Made by a program: the position numbers and the translations under genes. DNA of 35,905 bases, from the IMG/VR virus record IMGVR_UViG_3300027730_000078, positions 1 to 35,905 of that record. One strand, written 5' to 3'. Of this stretch, positions 14,111 to 20,824 are shown one piece after another. Within the stretch, counting starts at the first letter, position 1. Every line of letters begins with the position of its first letter. Under the pieces are notes generated by a model. The model had not been told where the DNA came from, ran no database searches, and was given only the letters and a program-made list of their open reading frames with translations. This stretch comes from a virus.

Positions 14111-15339
14111 AAAAACTTTGGCTTGCATTTTTGAAACTTATAGGTTTCCCCACTGCCGAACCCGAACAGCCGCCCGTAGTTACCCCTCCGGTTGTCGTTG
14201 ACCCGCCCGTTATCGACCCACCGACATGGACGCTACCCGATACCTTCCACGGCCTTAACGGGGCACGGGCAATGCGTTCTGGCCTCAAGGCTGCCGGGAA
14301 GCATTGGTATGAACTGGATTTGGGCCTGTTTTCCAAACAAGGCGGGCCGTTCAACGTGTTCCGCAACGGCGGCACGGTTACAATGGGCGCACGGTTTGAC
14401 ATGGCCTACACGGGCAACGGCTACGCTAAGTCCGTAGGTACATGGCCTGCAATCTTTAGCCCTGAAAGAGTTGCTGAATTTAAGGCAAGAAACGGCAACG
14501 ATACCCCGCCTTCGCTGATAGAGTTCGTGTCTGACTATGAACTTCGCATTGATGCACGGGAGCCATTCAACTATCATTACAACCTCAAGCAAGCGCAAGG
14601 GCTGTTGGGCTTCAAGATTCTGTACGTTGCAAACCCGTTTCAGGATGCTGCCGAACTTAGGGCTGTCATTCAATACTTTGGCGCCAATAACCTTGTAGGC
14701 ATTGTGGCGGGGAATGAATTGAACAGCCCAAAAGCGGTGCGCTACGGCATTACACCGGAAGACGTAACCTATTGGGCGGCCACGCTTAAGCCGGTGTGTC
14801 AGGAGTTTGGTTTGCAGTTGGGTATAGGCTTGCCGCCCTATGAGTACGTGGACAACGAACTGAAAGGCATTGCGTTAAACGGCAAACTAGCCTCGGATAA
14901 GCGATTTGCCGAACACATCAAGGCCAACACCAGCCTGTTCGATTTCGTTTGCTTTCACCCCTACGGGCAACTCCCAGCAAAGGACAAAGCCCTTCCCTTT
15001 GAGCAGTACGTAAACGGGGTAATCTTGCCCGATGACTACGAGTTTCTTAAAGTGCAAGTTGCGCACTTCCACGGCATGTTTGGCCTGCCCATGTATGCCG
15101 ATGAACACGGGCTGGAAAACCCCGAATATGGGCACGTCAACAGCGACCTTGCCGTCAACTGGCACATCAACCGGGGCAACGCTTTGGTTCAACTGGCTAC
15201 CGAGTTTCCGCTTATGGGTTCCTGCTTTCAAGTTCTCTTAGGCGATGTTATTGAAGATCAGCCGCAAAGCCTGCTGTACGTTGAAAATGACAAGTTCGTC
15301 AAATCCCGCGAACTTCAGGCCATGCTGGACACATTTTAA
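14107..15339 (+). CDS. TIM-barrel glycosidase-like protein (clan GH-A pattern)
   Basis: 410 residues. A hydrophobic N terminus (MKKLWLAFLKLIGF) and a Pro/Val linker to about residue 40 lead into a large domain. VAGNELN at 200-206 matches the Asn-Glu of strand 4 in clan GH-A glycosidases (E204 acid/base), and YADEHGLEN at 330-338 fits the strand-7 nucleophile (E333). FHPYG at 283-287 resembles the strand-6 motif. It probably cleaves a host polysaccharide, as a depolymerase or cell-wall enzyme. It overlaps the exported protein gene by four bases and ends the structural operon before a double hairpin. Confidence 0.65.
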   Translation: MKKLWLAFLKLIGFPTAEPEQPPVVTPPVVVDPPVIDPPTWTLPDTFHGLNGARAMRSGLKAAGKHWYELDLGLFSKQGGPFNVFRNGGTVTMGARFDMAYTGNGYAKSVGTWPAIFSPERVAEFKARNGNDTPPSLIEFVSDYELRIDAREPFNYHYNLKQAQGLLGFKILYVANPFQDAAELRAVIQYFGANNLVGIVAGNELNSPKAVRYGITPEDVTYWAATLKPVCQEFGLQLGIGLPPYEYVDNELKGIALNGKLASDKRFAEHIKANTSLFDFVCFHPYGQLPAKDKALPFEQYVNGVILPDDYEFLKVQVAHFHGMFGLPMYADEHGLENPEYGHVNSDLAVNWHINRGNALVQLATEFPLMGSCFQVLLGDVIEDQPQSLLYVENDKFVKSRELQAMLDTF

Positions 15340-15352
15340 CCCCGACAAGGTT

Positions 15353-15412
15353 CCCGTCCGACCCTGATTCAATCGGGCGGGTTACAAAGCCATCCTTCGG
15401 GGTGGCTTTTTT
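15353..15412 (+). terminator. Double hairpin terminator with UUCG-loop copy 3
   Basis: First hairpin: CCCGTCCGA (15353-15361) with TCGGGCGGG (15373-15381). Second: GCCATCC-TTCG-GGGTGGC (15389-15406) followed by TTTTTT, the third copy of the UUCG terminator. Together they form a strong stop at the end of the head and adsorption module. Confidence 0.9.
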
Positions 15413-15440
15413 GCTTAAATACTTATAAGCAAAAGTTCAC

Positions 15441-15448
15441 TATCTTTG
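15441..15448 (+). promoter_or_regulatory. Leaderless-type promoter of the lysis operon
   Basis: TATCTTTG, 4 bases before the ATG at 15453, right behind the double terminator; the preceding AGCAAAAGTTC resembles the other late boxes. Confidence 0.65.
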
Positions 15449-15452
15449 AGCA

Positions 15453-15899
15453 ATGCGCACATCCGAAAACGGTTTGCAACTTATCACAGCACATGAGGGT
15501 TTTCGCTCAAAGCCCTATTTATGCCCCGCTGGCGTTCCCACAATCGGCTACGGCTCCACGTTCTACCCTGACGGCTGCAAGGTAACGCTGCAAGATAAGC
15601 CCGTTACAGAGGCCGAGGCGACCGCGCTACTTGCTGCCGCGCTCGAGGGCTTTGAGGGCGCGGTAAACGACCTAGTAACGGCAACCATAACGCAGGTGCA
15701 ATTTGACGCGCTAGTTAGCTTTGTGTACAACGTAGGGCGTAACGCCTTTGTAAAATCTACCCTACTTCGCAAGGTCAACGCTAACCCGAACGACCCGACC
15801 ATTTATGCCGAATTTGCCCGGTGGAACAAGGGCGGCGGCAAGGTACTGCCGGGGCTGGTTAAACGCAGAAAAGAAGAGGCTGAACTCTATTTCACATGA
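15453..15899 (+). CDS. Endolysin, T4-type lysozyme (GH24)
   Basis: 148 residues, the usual length for a phage GH24 muramidase. HEGFRSKPYLCPAGVPTIGYG (residues 14-34) contains the catalytic Glu15 and the T..GYG signature; the fold continues with FDALVSFVYNVG and the C-terminal FARWNKGGGKVLPGLVKRRK typical of the family. It cleaves peptidoglycan between MurNAc and GlcNAc. There is no N-terminal signal or membrane anchor, so release to the periplasm needs the holin. First gene of the lysis operon; its stop overlaps the next start (ATGA). Confidence 0.95.
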   Translation: MRTSENGLQLITAHEGFRSKPYLCPAGVPTIGYGSTFYPDGCKVTLQDKPVTEAEATALLAAALEGFEGAVNDLVTATITQVQFDALVSFVYNVGRNAFVKSTLLRKVNANPNDPTIYAEFARWNKGGGKVLPGLVKRRKEEAELYFT

Positions 15900-16120
15900 T
15901 GGAAATACTACTTCAAGACGTGGTGGCGCAGGGGATACCCGCTTACCTTCAGTACGGGGCCATTGGGCTGATTGCTGTAACCGCAATCGCGTGGGGCTGG
16001 ATTGAGCGCACGGAGCGCATCAAGATTCAGGAAGAGAAAAATAAGCTATACGATGAACGCAACAATACACAGGCGCAGCTTGACCGCATCTTAGAGGAAC
16101 TTAAAGACATGAACCGATGA
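15896..16120 (+). CDS. Holin-like membrane protein
   Basis: 74 residues with one transmembrane span (about residues 18-36, LQYGAIGLIAVTAIAWGWIE) and a charged coiled-coil tail. Small size, a single span and position between endolysin and spanin genes fit a holin, but sequence alone does not show pore formation. It is coupled to both neighbours by four-base ATGA overlaps. A second ATG one codon later is also possible. Confidence 0.65.
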   Translation: MMEILLQDVVAQGIPAYLQYGAIGLIAVTAIAWGWIERTERIKIQEEKNKLYDERNNTQAQLDRILEELKDMNR

Positions 16121-16335
16121 AGGACACGCTTGACCAGATAAGCCTAAACATCCGTTCATTGGTCGGGGCTAGGATTGAAAAGAATGGACAATATTTTTAC
16201 ATTCTTGCAAAAGATGGAAAGAGAACCAACATTAAAGCCCCCATCAATGAAGACACAGAACGGCTTAACTCTGCTGCTGATTTGCTGGCTTACGTGCTTC
16301 GCGGCTTGCCGTGCGCCGGAGCCGGTACGCAATAA
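16117..16335 (+). CDS. Small lysis-cassette protein overlapping the spanin gene
   Basis: 72 residues, soluble, no recognised domain (MKDTLDQISLNIRSLVGARI at the start, then GQYFYILAKDGKRTNIK). The ATGA overlap with the holin-like gene supports a real start. Its last 89 bases are shared with the spanin gene in another frame, so this stretch codes twice. Confidence 0.5.
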   Translation: MKDTLDQISLNIRSLVGARIEKNGQYFYILAKDGKRTNIKAPINEDTERLNSAADLLAYVLRGLPCAGAGTQ

Positions 16336-16765
16336 GGCTAAAGCACAACGCTACGTGGAACGCATCAAGGCACTTGACCCTGATGCGTTGACGTATTTGA
16401 ACGACACGGTATTTTCTGAATACATCTTTTCGGACACCGTTTACCTTCGCTCCATCCTTCGGGATACTTTGTTCCAATACCTACCGGGCGATACTGTTTT
16501 TATCCAGTCCGAAGGCACTACCGCCCGCGTTATCTTCCTGCCTGGCAACCAAGCCTCATTAACCCTGTCGCGTCCTACTTTGCCCATAGTGTTTACCGAT
16601 ACGTTTAGTGTTGCGACCAATATACAAACAACTCAAATAAGTGAAAAGCCGTTTTGGTCATGGTTAAATTCTAGCTGGCAAAAAATCAATACGGCTGCGC
16701 TTATTATAGGGCTGCTCTTCATTGTGCTGTTCGTTATCCGGTTTACCAACAAGGTAGTTCCATGA
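16247..16765 (+). CDS. Unimolecular spanin (u-spanin)
   Basis: 172 residues from the ATG at 16247. The N terminus is a lipoprotein signal, LTLLLICWLTCFAAC, with lipidation expected at C21. The ectodomain is beta-rich and repeats short D-T-V patterns (NDTVF, FSDTVYL, RDTLF, GDTVF). A C-terminal transmembrane span (about 148-166, ALIIGLLFIVLFVIRF) follows. An outer-membrane lipid anchor plus an inner-membrane span in one chain is the definition of a u-spanin, which fuses the two membranes in the last step of lysis. It starts inside the preceding gene in another frame. Confidence 0.82.
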   Translation: MKTQNGLTLLLICWLTCFAACRAPEPVRNKAKAQRYVERIKALDPDALTYLNDTVFSEYIFSDTVYLRSILRDTLFQYLPGDTVFIQSEGTTARVIFLPGNQASLTLSRPTLPIVFTDTFSVATNIQTTQISEKPFWSWLNSSWQKINTAALIIGLLFIVLFVIRFTNKVVP

Positions 16766-17103
16766 CGGCAAACGAACTAACTAAAGCGATCCTAACCGTT
16801 ATGCAGGCAACGCCCGGCTGCAAGGCATGGAGGCAGAACAACCATGCGACCAGGGGCCGTATAAACAACGCAACTAAAGGAGTGCCGGATATACTGGCCT
16901 GCTATCGCGGGCAGTTTACAGGGGTTGAAGTGAAGGTAGACAAGGACAAGTTAAGCGATGCACAGATTGCCTTTGCCGATGAATTACAGCGATGCGGTGG
17001 GGTGTACTTTGTGGCGAAAACACTTGATGACTTTTTAGTTTTCTGGAAAGAAAAAACCCCGACCACAAGGGCCGGGGCCATCCATGAAAACCAACACAAC
17101 TAA
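16762..17103 (+). CDS. VRR-NUC domain nuclease
   Basis: 113 residues. The PD-(D/E)XK core is visible: GVPDIL at 40-45, VEVK at 55-58 and Q68 in KLSDAQIAF. The N terminus with WRQNNHATRGR is as in free-standing phage VRR-NUC proteins, which cut branched or structured DNA. It is the last gene of the plus-strand lysis operon (ATGA overlap with the spanin gene), and its 3' end contains a hairpin that can stop the convergent minus-strand operon. Confidence 0.88.
   Translation: MTANELTKAILTVMQATPGCKAWRQNNHATRGRINNATKGVPDILACYRGQFTGVEVKVDKDKLSDAQIAFADELQRCGGVYFVAKTLDDFLVFWKEKTPTTRAGAIHENQHN
17051..17077 (-). terminator. Terminator of the minus-strand accessory operon
   Basis: On the minus strand CCCCG...CGGGG with inner GG/CC pairs and then TTTTTT. 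It lies inside the end of the VRR-NUC coding sequence, just past the stop of the convergent minus-strand gene. Confidence 0.7.
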
Positions 17104-17418
17104 TTAAAACGGCAAGTCGTCTGCAAATTCCTCTGACTTTGCCGATGCTGGCACGGGGTCTTTTGCGGCCCTTTCAGCAACCGTAATCTGTCCGTCTGTC
17201 CAGTAAACTTTGCCGTTCCCGGTGTAATACCTTTGCTTTTTTGCAGCGCGCTCCTCTTTGGTTTGCGAAACGTAGCTGTTCACGTTCTGCCCGTAGTCAT
17301 TTGTATTGTTCTCAATGCTGATTGTAATGCCGATTCCTTTTAGCTGCCTCGCCTTGATTACCTTAAGTAATGCCTCAAGGGTGTCAGGCTTCAGCCACAA
17401 TTCCGCAAGTGCTGCCAT
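17104..17418 (-). CDS. Protein with an SSB-like acidic tip
   Basis: 104 residues. The C terminus KSEEFADDLPF ends in DDLPF, almost the tip (DDIPF) by which bacterial single-strand DNA-binding proteins recruit repair and replication enzymes. The rest (GITISIENNTNDYGQNVNSY, then RYYTGNGKVYWTDG) is small and beta-rich, as expected for a compact OB-like domain. I therefore read it as a phage SSB or SSB mimic. It is last in the minus-strand operon, and its start overlaps the end of the gene before it by 35 bases. Confidence 0.6.
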   Translation of the reverse strand: MAALAELWLKPDTLEALLKVIKARQLKGIGITISIENNTNDYGQNVNSYVSQTKEERAAKKQRYYTGNGKVYWTDGQITVAERAAKDPVPASAKSEEFADDLPF

Positions 17419-17575
17419 GTATGTGTTGTTTTAAGATTATGTATTCTTTGCCTTTGTACCCGTACCAATCGCCATCAAAAGCAGGGCGAAGGTAGGTTAA
17501 TTCTGCGCCCACCGGGATGGCGGGACAGTTGGTGTTATTGAGGAGGGTTGATTTCATGGTTTGCGGGTTTACCAT
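17384..17575 (-). CDS. Unknown small protein (63 aa)
   Basis: Starts MVNPQTMKSTLLNNTN; a second ATG lies six codons on. It contains DGDWYGYKGKEYIILKQHI, a beta-rich stretch, and no known motif. I chose this start because the frame upstream is covered by the well-formed 56-aa gene at 17598-17768, 22 bases away. Confidence 0.5.
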   Translation of the reverse strand: MVNPQTMKSTLLNNTNCPAIPVGAELTYLRPAFDGDWYGYKGKEYIILKQHIHGSTCGIVAEA

Positions 17576-17597
17576 TTTGCCGGGGTCGGTCAAATGG

Positions 17598-17768
17598 TTA
17601 TAAATGGTCTTCAATAATCGGTAGCCAATTCTGCCCATCGCTTGTGTAGGTGTGATCCAAGAGGTTGTACACAACCATTCCGAGCGAGTCATCTAAATGG
17701 TTTTCAGCATCAAAAAAGTTCGTGAAAAACGGACTATGCTCCGTTGCAAATGTTACTAAGTAATTCAT
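17598..17768 (-). CDS. Unknown small protein (56 aa)
   Basis: Begins MNYLVTFATEHSPFFTNFFD and ends NWLPIIEDHL: acidic, aromatic-rich, compositionally protein-like. It fills the space between the lipoprotein gene (15 bases upstream) and the next gene (22 bases downstream) in the same direction. No family recognised. Confidence 0.5.
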   Translation of the reverse strand: MNYLVTFATEHSPFFTNFFDAENHLDDSLGMVVYNLLDHTYTSDGQNWLPIIEDHL

Positions 17769-17782
17769 GTGTTAATTCCCTT

Positions 17783-18292
17783 TCACCAAATTACCGGAGC
17801 AATCTGACCATCAGGCCCGATAGCACCAAAAATACAAAGCACGCCTTCAATCACTCCCCAATCGTCAGCGTTGGGCAGTTCCCCGGTTATCGGGTCGTAG
17901 GCAAATTGGAAGGACCGGAAGCCCAGGTTCTTGTGCGTACCTACCCGCTCACCTTTGGCGTTCAGGCAATGGACGGTTTCGTAAATTCTCCAGACGTGGC
18001 CGTACTTATCCTTCCAGATTGACCGGCCCTCGACTTCATAACGCCAAAGGATTCCACCCGTTTCTTGGTAATGCTCCCATGAGGGTTTGTCGCCGGGGCA
18101 GTCCTCGCCAGCGGCAGACGGGAGGCATGATGCCCAGACCCATTCAGTAAACGAAGGACGGGCTTCTAGTGGGGTTTCTTTGGCGCAGGAGGCCACCAAT
18201 GCCATCAAAGCAGCGGCCCAAATTAGGAGCCAAGGCAGGGCTTTGCGGTTAAGTTGCTTTTTCAAAATTTGTCGAGGGTCTAACTTGCTCAT
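17783..18292 (-). CDS. Phage-encoded lipoprotein
   Basis: 169 residues. A basic, 20-residue N-region is followed by WLLIWAAALMALVASC, a lipoprotein signal with lipobox LVASC (C36). The mature part has several Cys (ASCLPSAAGEDCPGD; VHCLNAK) and many Trp and Tyr, suggesting a compact exported domain. Expressed from the minus-strand early-side operon rather than the lysis operon, it may act in the envelope during infection, for example by blocking adsorption or entry of other phages as known phage lipoproteins do; that is inference. The start ATG lies beside the upstream stop (TGACATG order reversed in the gap), and an in-frame ATG at 18304 is possible. Confidence 0.75.
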   Translation of the reverse strand: MSKLDPRQILKKQLNRKALPWLLIWAAALMALVASCAKETPLEARPSFTEWVWASCLPSAAGEDCPGDKPSWEHYQETGGILWRYEVEGRSIWKDKYGHVWRIYETVHCLNAKGERVGTHKNLGFRSFQFAYDPITGELPNADDWGVIEGVLCIFGAIGPDGQIAPVIW

Positions 18293-18293
18293 G

Positions 18294-18689
18294 TCAATCT
18301 TCATTTGGTACGTCGGCAATCGGTTCCTTGCGTTTGTCAGCCCAGTCGCCTGCATCGCGTTTGGCCCAGCAGTAGGCGACCCCGAGCATCCAGAGGGTTG
18401 AGGTTTCGGAAATGTCTTCGCACTTTGCTCCAAGCCACGCAACCCCGCTAATCAATGCCGAATTTGCTGGGTCGTTGTAGGCAGACAGCTTCTCAATCCA
18501 CTCATCTCCAATCTGGTCGTAAACGTAAACAACGTCAACGTAGTAATCCCATTTAATAGACGGCCCCTTGGCTATCCCGTGCGCCCTTAATTCAATGACG
18601 CAGTTGTCAATCTCCCATTCACCAGAGGCTTCCCAGCGTCCGGTAGGGTTGTAGCATGAAGGGTGGTCAAGTGTAATAAGGTCGTTCAT
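18294..18689 (-). CDS. Unknown acidic protein of the accessory operon (131 aa)
   Basis: Starts MNDLITLDHPSCYNPTGRWE two bases after the stop of the preceding gene, which decides the start. The sequence alternates WEASGEWEIDNCVIELRAHG, a beta-meander, with a helical second half (ALISGVAWLGAKCEDI). It is Trp-rich. I do not recognise it. It stands directly before the lipoprotein gene and may work with it. Confidence 0.6.
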   Translation of the reverse strand: MNDLITLDHPSCYNPTGRWEASGEWEIDNCVIELRAHGIAKGPSIKWDYYVDVVYVYDQIGDEWIEKLSAYNDPANSALISGVAWLGAKCEDISETSTLWMLGVAYCWAKRDAGDWADKRKEPIADVPNED

Positions 18690-18691
18690 GG

Positions 18692-18898
18692 TTAACCGAT
18701 TGAAGTCATTAATGAAGGGTTCGCCTGATTGGCCAGTTCGTAGTTGCGAGAGAAGTTGTGCCAAAGAATCTTGCGCCCATCGGCTAATTTGGCAAAGGGG
18801 GTTGAATGTGTGTGCCCACTTTTGCCATTAAACACTGTTTCTTTGCCTGTGTTAATGTTGCGCACCTTAGTGCCGAGGGTAATGTTGTAGGGGATCAT
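18692..18898 (-). CDS. Unknown small protein (68 aa)
   Basis: [20 protein letters not shown] is followed by TVFNGKSGHTHSTPFAKLAD, a basic beta-rich peptide of the kind seen in small phage KOW/SH3-like proteins. The start overlaps the stop of the Ala-rich repeat gene (ATGA), the stop lies two bases from the next start. Function unknown. Confidence 0.55.
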   Translation of the reverse strand: MIPYNITLGTKVRNINTGKETVFNGKSGHTHSTPFAKLADGRKILWHNFSRNYELANQANPSLMTSIG

Positions 18899-19404
18899 GG
18901 TAGCATCGTTTTAAGTTGTTCAATCTGCGCAGCCGATGCCGCATCCGATGCCGCATCCGATGCCGCATCCGATGCCGCAGCCGTTGCCGCATCCGATGCC
19001 GCAGCCCATGCCGCAGCCCATGCCGCATTCGTTGCCGTTGCCGCATCCGTTGCCGCAGCCCATGCCGCATCCGTTGCCCATGCCGCATCCGTTGCCGCAG
19101 CCCATGCCGCATCCAATTCATCTTGAGTTGCTTCGCCGTTCGCGAAGCGTTCAGCAACGTTGCAAGCCTTCACACTTCGCGCGTCGGGTTCCGCGATTAG
19201 CTTCAATGCTTCGCGTGCGCACCAGACGGCAAAAAGTCTATTTGCCCGCTCGTCCAAAAAGTTAGTAACTACCCAAATTCGGTCCCCCGCCGGGCAGGCT
19301 TCAATGTTCAAAATGTCCAGCAGCGTCCCCTGCCAGTCTTCGGGCAGGAACCTAACCGGGTCGTAGCATGGAGATTTTGAACGGATGTCGTTGATGGCGA
19401 TCAT
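18895..19404 (-). CDS. Alanine-rich short-repeat protein, immunity-protein-like N-terminal region
   Basis: 169 residues from [14 protein letters not shown]. Residues 50-95 contain [13 protein letters not shown]...[19 protein letters not shown], a helical segment that also occurs in putative bacterial immunity-like proteins with Ala/Trp repeats, as far as I recall that family. Residues 97-160 are a degenerate four-residue repeat (DAAW, TDAA, SDAA) encoded by a 12-base DNA repeat. All-helical and Ala-rich, it could form a helical rod. The copy number of the DNA repeat may vary. The first 12 possible upstream codons were left out because they overlap a promoter-like stretch. Confidence 0.6.
   Translation of the reverse strand: MIAINDIRSKSPCYDPVRFLPEDWQGTLLDILNIEACPAGDRIWVVTNFLDERANRLFAVWCAREALKLIAEPDARSVKACNVAERFANGEATQDELDAAWAAATDAAWATDAAWAAATDAATATNAAWAAAWAAASDAATAAASDAASDAASDAASAAQIEQLKTMLP
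18929..19114. repeat. 12-bp tandem repeat array inside a coding sequence
   Basis: About fifteen units of GCCGCATCCGAT and close variants (GCCGCAGCCCAT, GCCGCATCCGTT). A unit of 12 keeps the frame, so gain or loss of units changes protein length by four residues each. The other strand gives artificial Met-Pro-His reading frames. Confidence 0.85.
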
Positions 19405-19489
19405 AGTGTGTTGTTGTGAACTGATGAAGCAAAGATGCACCCCATTTTCCAGCGGTGCAAGTTTTCGGCACTTTTTCTACACATTTTTT

Positions 19490-19807
19490 TTATGGCAAAT
19501 CAATGCCGTCCCTGCGCCGGTAAATCATAAGCATATTAGCCGCCGTGTTAATTACATCCAGCATGTTGTCTTCTATGGATTCATGGTTGGGTTCGCGGCC
19601 GGCCAGTAGTACCCCCAATCGGGACATTTTTTCTGATATACGAACTAAACATACCCGTTCGGGGCTGATCTGTGCCTGTTGTGCCGATAGGTTGTAATTG
19701 CTAAACACGTCCGTCTCGGTAGCATAATCCTCAGACTTGCTGCGCATAATCTTTAAACACTCCTCAAAAATGACCTGCGCCATTTCATCGCGTTCACTTG
19801 CTAACAT
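19490..19807 (-). CDS. Nucleotide-modification-associated protein (DUF1599-like)
   Basis: 105 residues. MRSKSEDYATETDVFSNYNL, then RISEKMSRLGVLLAG and ESIEDNMLDVINTAANMLMI match the conserved pieces of the DUF1599 / nucleotide modification associated domain family, distant relatives of MazG-type all-helical nucleotide pyrophosphohydrolases. Members often occur in phages with altered nucleotide pools. First gene of the minus-strand operon, 54 bases from the divergent ERF gene. An alternative start at residue 9 exists. Confidence 0.7.
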   Translation of the reverse strand: MLASERDEMAQVIFEECLKIMRSKSEDYATETDVFSNYNLSAQQAQISPERVCLVRISEKMSRLGVLLAGREPNHESIEDNMLDVINTAANMLMIYRRRDGIDLP

Positions 19808-19822
19808 AAAAAATGTGTTTGG
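19808..19822 (+). repeat. 15-bp direct repeat, copy 1, in the divergent promoter region
   Basis: AAAAAATGTGTTTGG between the divergent genes at 19807 and 19862. An exact second copy lies at 20810. A shorter inverted relative (ACACATTTTTTTTAT on the plus strand) lies at 19484-19498. Possible binding site for a regulator. Confidence 0.5.
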
Positions 19823-19861
19823 TTTCTTGTTTGTGAGCGGGAAAGGTACGAATTTAGCGGC

Positions 19862-20413
19862 ATGGAAACCACAATAACCAAAGCAATGGCAGAGGCCCTG
19901 ACCAAGTTTCAGGCGACCTGCCCAGACATTAACCTTGACGGTAAGGTCAAATTTGGCAATACTGAATTTAAGTACGCCACACTTGGCAACATTTTAAAGT
20001 TGACCAAAGGGCCGCTAAAAGAGGCTGGCTTGGTAATAAGCCAGCCCATTCTTGGCGACAAGATTATTACCGTACTGACATGCCTTGAGGACGGCACGGC
20101 CTTGCGGGCAGAAATGACATTGCCGAACCGCAACAAGCTACAAGACACCGGGGCCGATATAACGTACTGCCGCCGTTATATGTATGTGTCTTTATTAGGC
20201 ATTGTAGGCGAAGATGACAAGGACGCGGAAAACATGGGCGAAATCCCAAAGAAGGCAAAGAAGCCCGTAATGAATAAGGCAATGTTTGACAAAGCCTTAG
20301 CCCGTATTGGCGATGGAGAGCCTGAAGTTACCGCCCGCGCTTTGGAACTGCTGGACATCCCAGAAAACTTCCTTAAGCAACTGCGAGCCGCTGAACAATC
20401 CTTAAGCGCATGA
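19862..20413 (+). CDS. erf: ERF-family single-strand annealing protein
   Basis: 183 residues. FGNTEFKYATLGNILKLTKG (31-50), PLKEAGLVISQPI and the GADITYCRRYMYVSLLGIVGEDDKDAE stretch are the ERF core, ending with the acidic DDKDAE common in the family. A Lys-rich linker leads to a helical C terminus. It anneals complementary single strands during phage recombination and genome circularisation. It is divergent from the minus-strand operon, and its stop overlaps the next start (ATGA), so it is the first gene of the recombination operon. Confidence 0.93.
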   Translation: METTITKAMAEALTKFQATCPDINLDGKVKFGNTEFKYATLGNILKLTKGPLKEAGLVISQPILGDKIITVLTCLEDGTALRAEMTLPNRNKLQDTGADITYCRRYMYVSLLGIVGEDDKDAENMGEIPKKAKKPVMNKAMFDKALARIGDGEPEVTARALELLDIPENFLKQLRAAEQSLSA

Positions 20414-20703
20414 GTTGGGAAGCTGACTTGCTTGATTATGCCCTAAGCGGTGAAGGCGATCAGCCGGAAGGCGGACCAGCCAGCGAAGGCCAATTAGACT
20501 ACCTTGAGTACCTGGTGCTGGATGGCCGCGTCAACTTAACCAAGCAATGGCTCCAGCATTACTATTGCGTTCGGGATTCGCTGACCTTCAATCAAGCTAA
20601 CCAACTCATTGAACTGGTCAAACAGTTTGAACTTGATCCGGTGTGCCCTACAATGAAGGAGATTGGCGCGATGGTGGAAAGGCGGGCAAACCGTGAAGAT
20701 TAA
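20410..20703 (+). CDS. Unknown protein coupled to ERF
   Basis: 97 residues, acidic. After a 30-residue low-complexity start (EGDQPEGGPASEG), SEGQLDYLEYLVLDG and FNQANQLIELVKQF resemble the short helical modules (xxxQLxYLxxL...A..LI..L) found in many phage recombination-gene neighbours. The ATGA overlap with erf indicates co-translation and perhaps a shared role in recombination. Confidence 0.6.
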   Translation: MSWEADLLDYALSGEGDQPEGGPASEGQLDYLEYLVLDGRVNLTKQWLQHYYCVRDSLTFNQANQLIELVKQFELDPVCPTMKEIGAMVERRANRED

Positions 20704-20760
20704 TCACACGTTAATAGTACGCAAAGGCTTACCGTAAGATCAGCCAAGCGTCATTCAAGG

Positions 20761-20790
20761 CCCGATGCGTTTAGGCGTATCGGGTTTTTT
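20761..20790 (+). terminator. Intrinsic terminator of the erf operon
   Basis: CCCGATGCG, loop TTTAGG, CGTATCGGG and TTTTTT, 57 bases after the last stop codon. Confidence 0.9.
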
Positions 20791-20809
20791 GTGCTATGAT
20801 TTTGTGTAA

Positions 20810-20824
20810 AAAAAATGTGTTTGG
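20810..20824 (+). repeat. 15-bp direct repeat, copy 2
   Basis: AAAAAATGTGTTTGG, identical to the copy at 19808-19822, just behind the erf terminator and at the edge of the gene-free region. From here to 20960 I see nothing but AT-rich sequence. Confidence 0.5.

Noticed and set aside
17576-17692. Longer N terminus for the gene ending at 17384
   Set aside because: The extra codons overlap the well-formed 56-aa gene in another frame; the ATG at 17575 fits the spacing.
18929-19114. CRISPR array
   Set aside because: Units are contiguous 12-mers without unique spacers and lie in a coding frame; no cas genes are present.
18936-19265. Met-Pro-His repeat reading frames over the 12-bp repeat
   Set aside because: They are shadows of the Ala-rich coding repeat on the other strand and in other frames.
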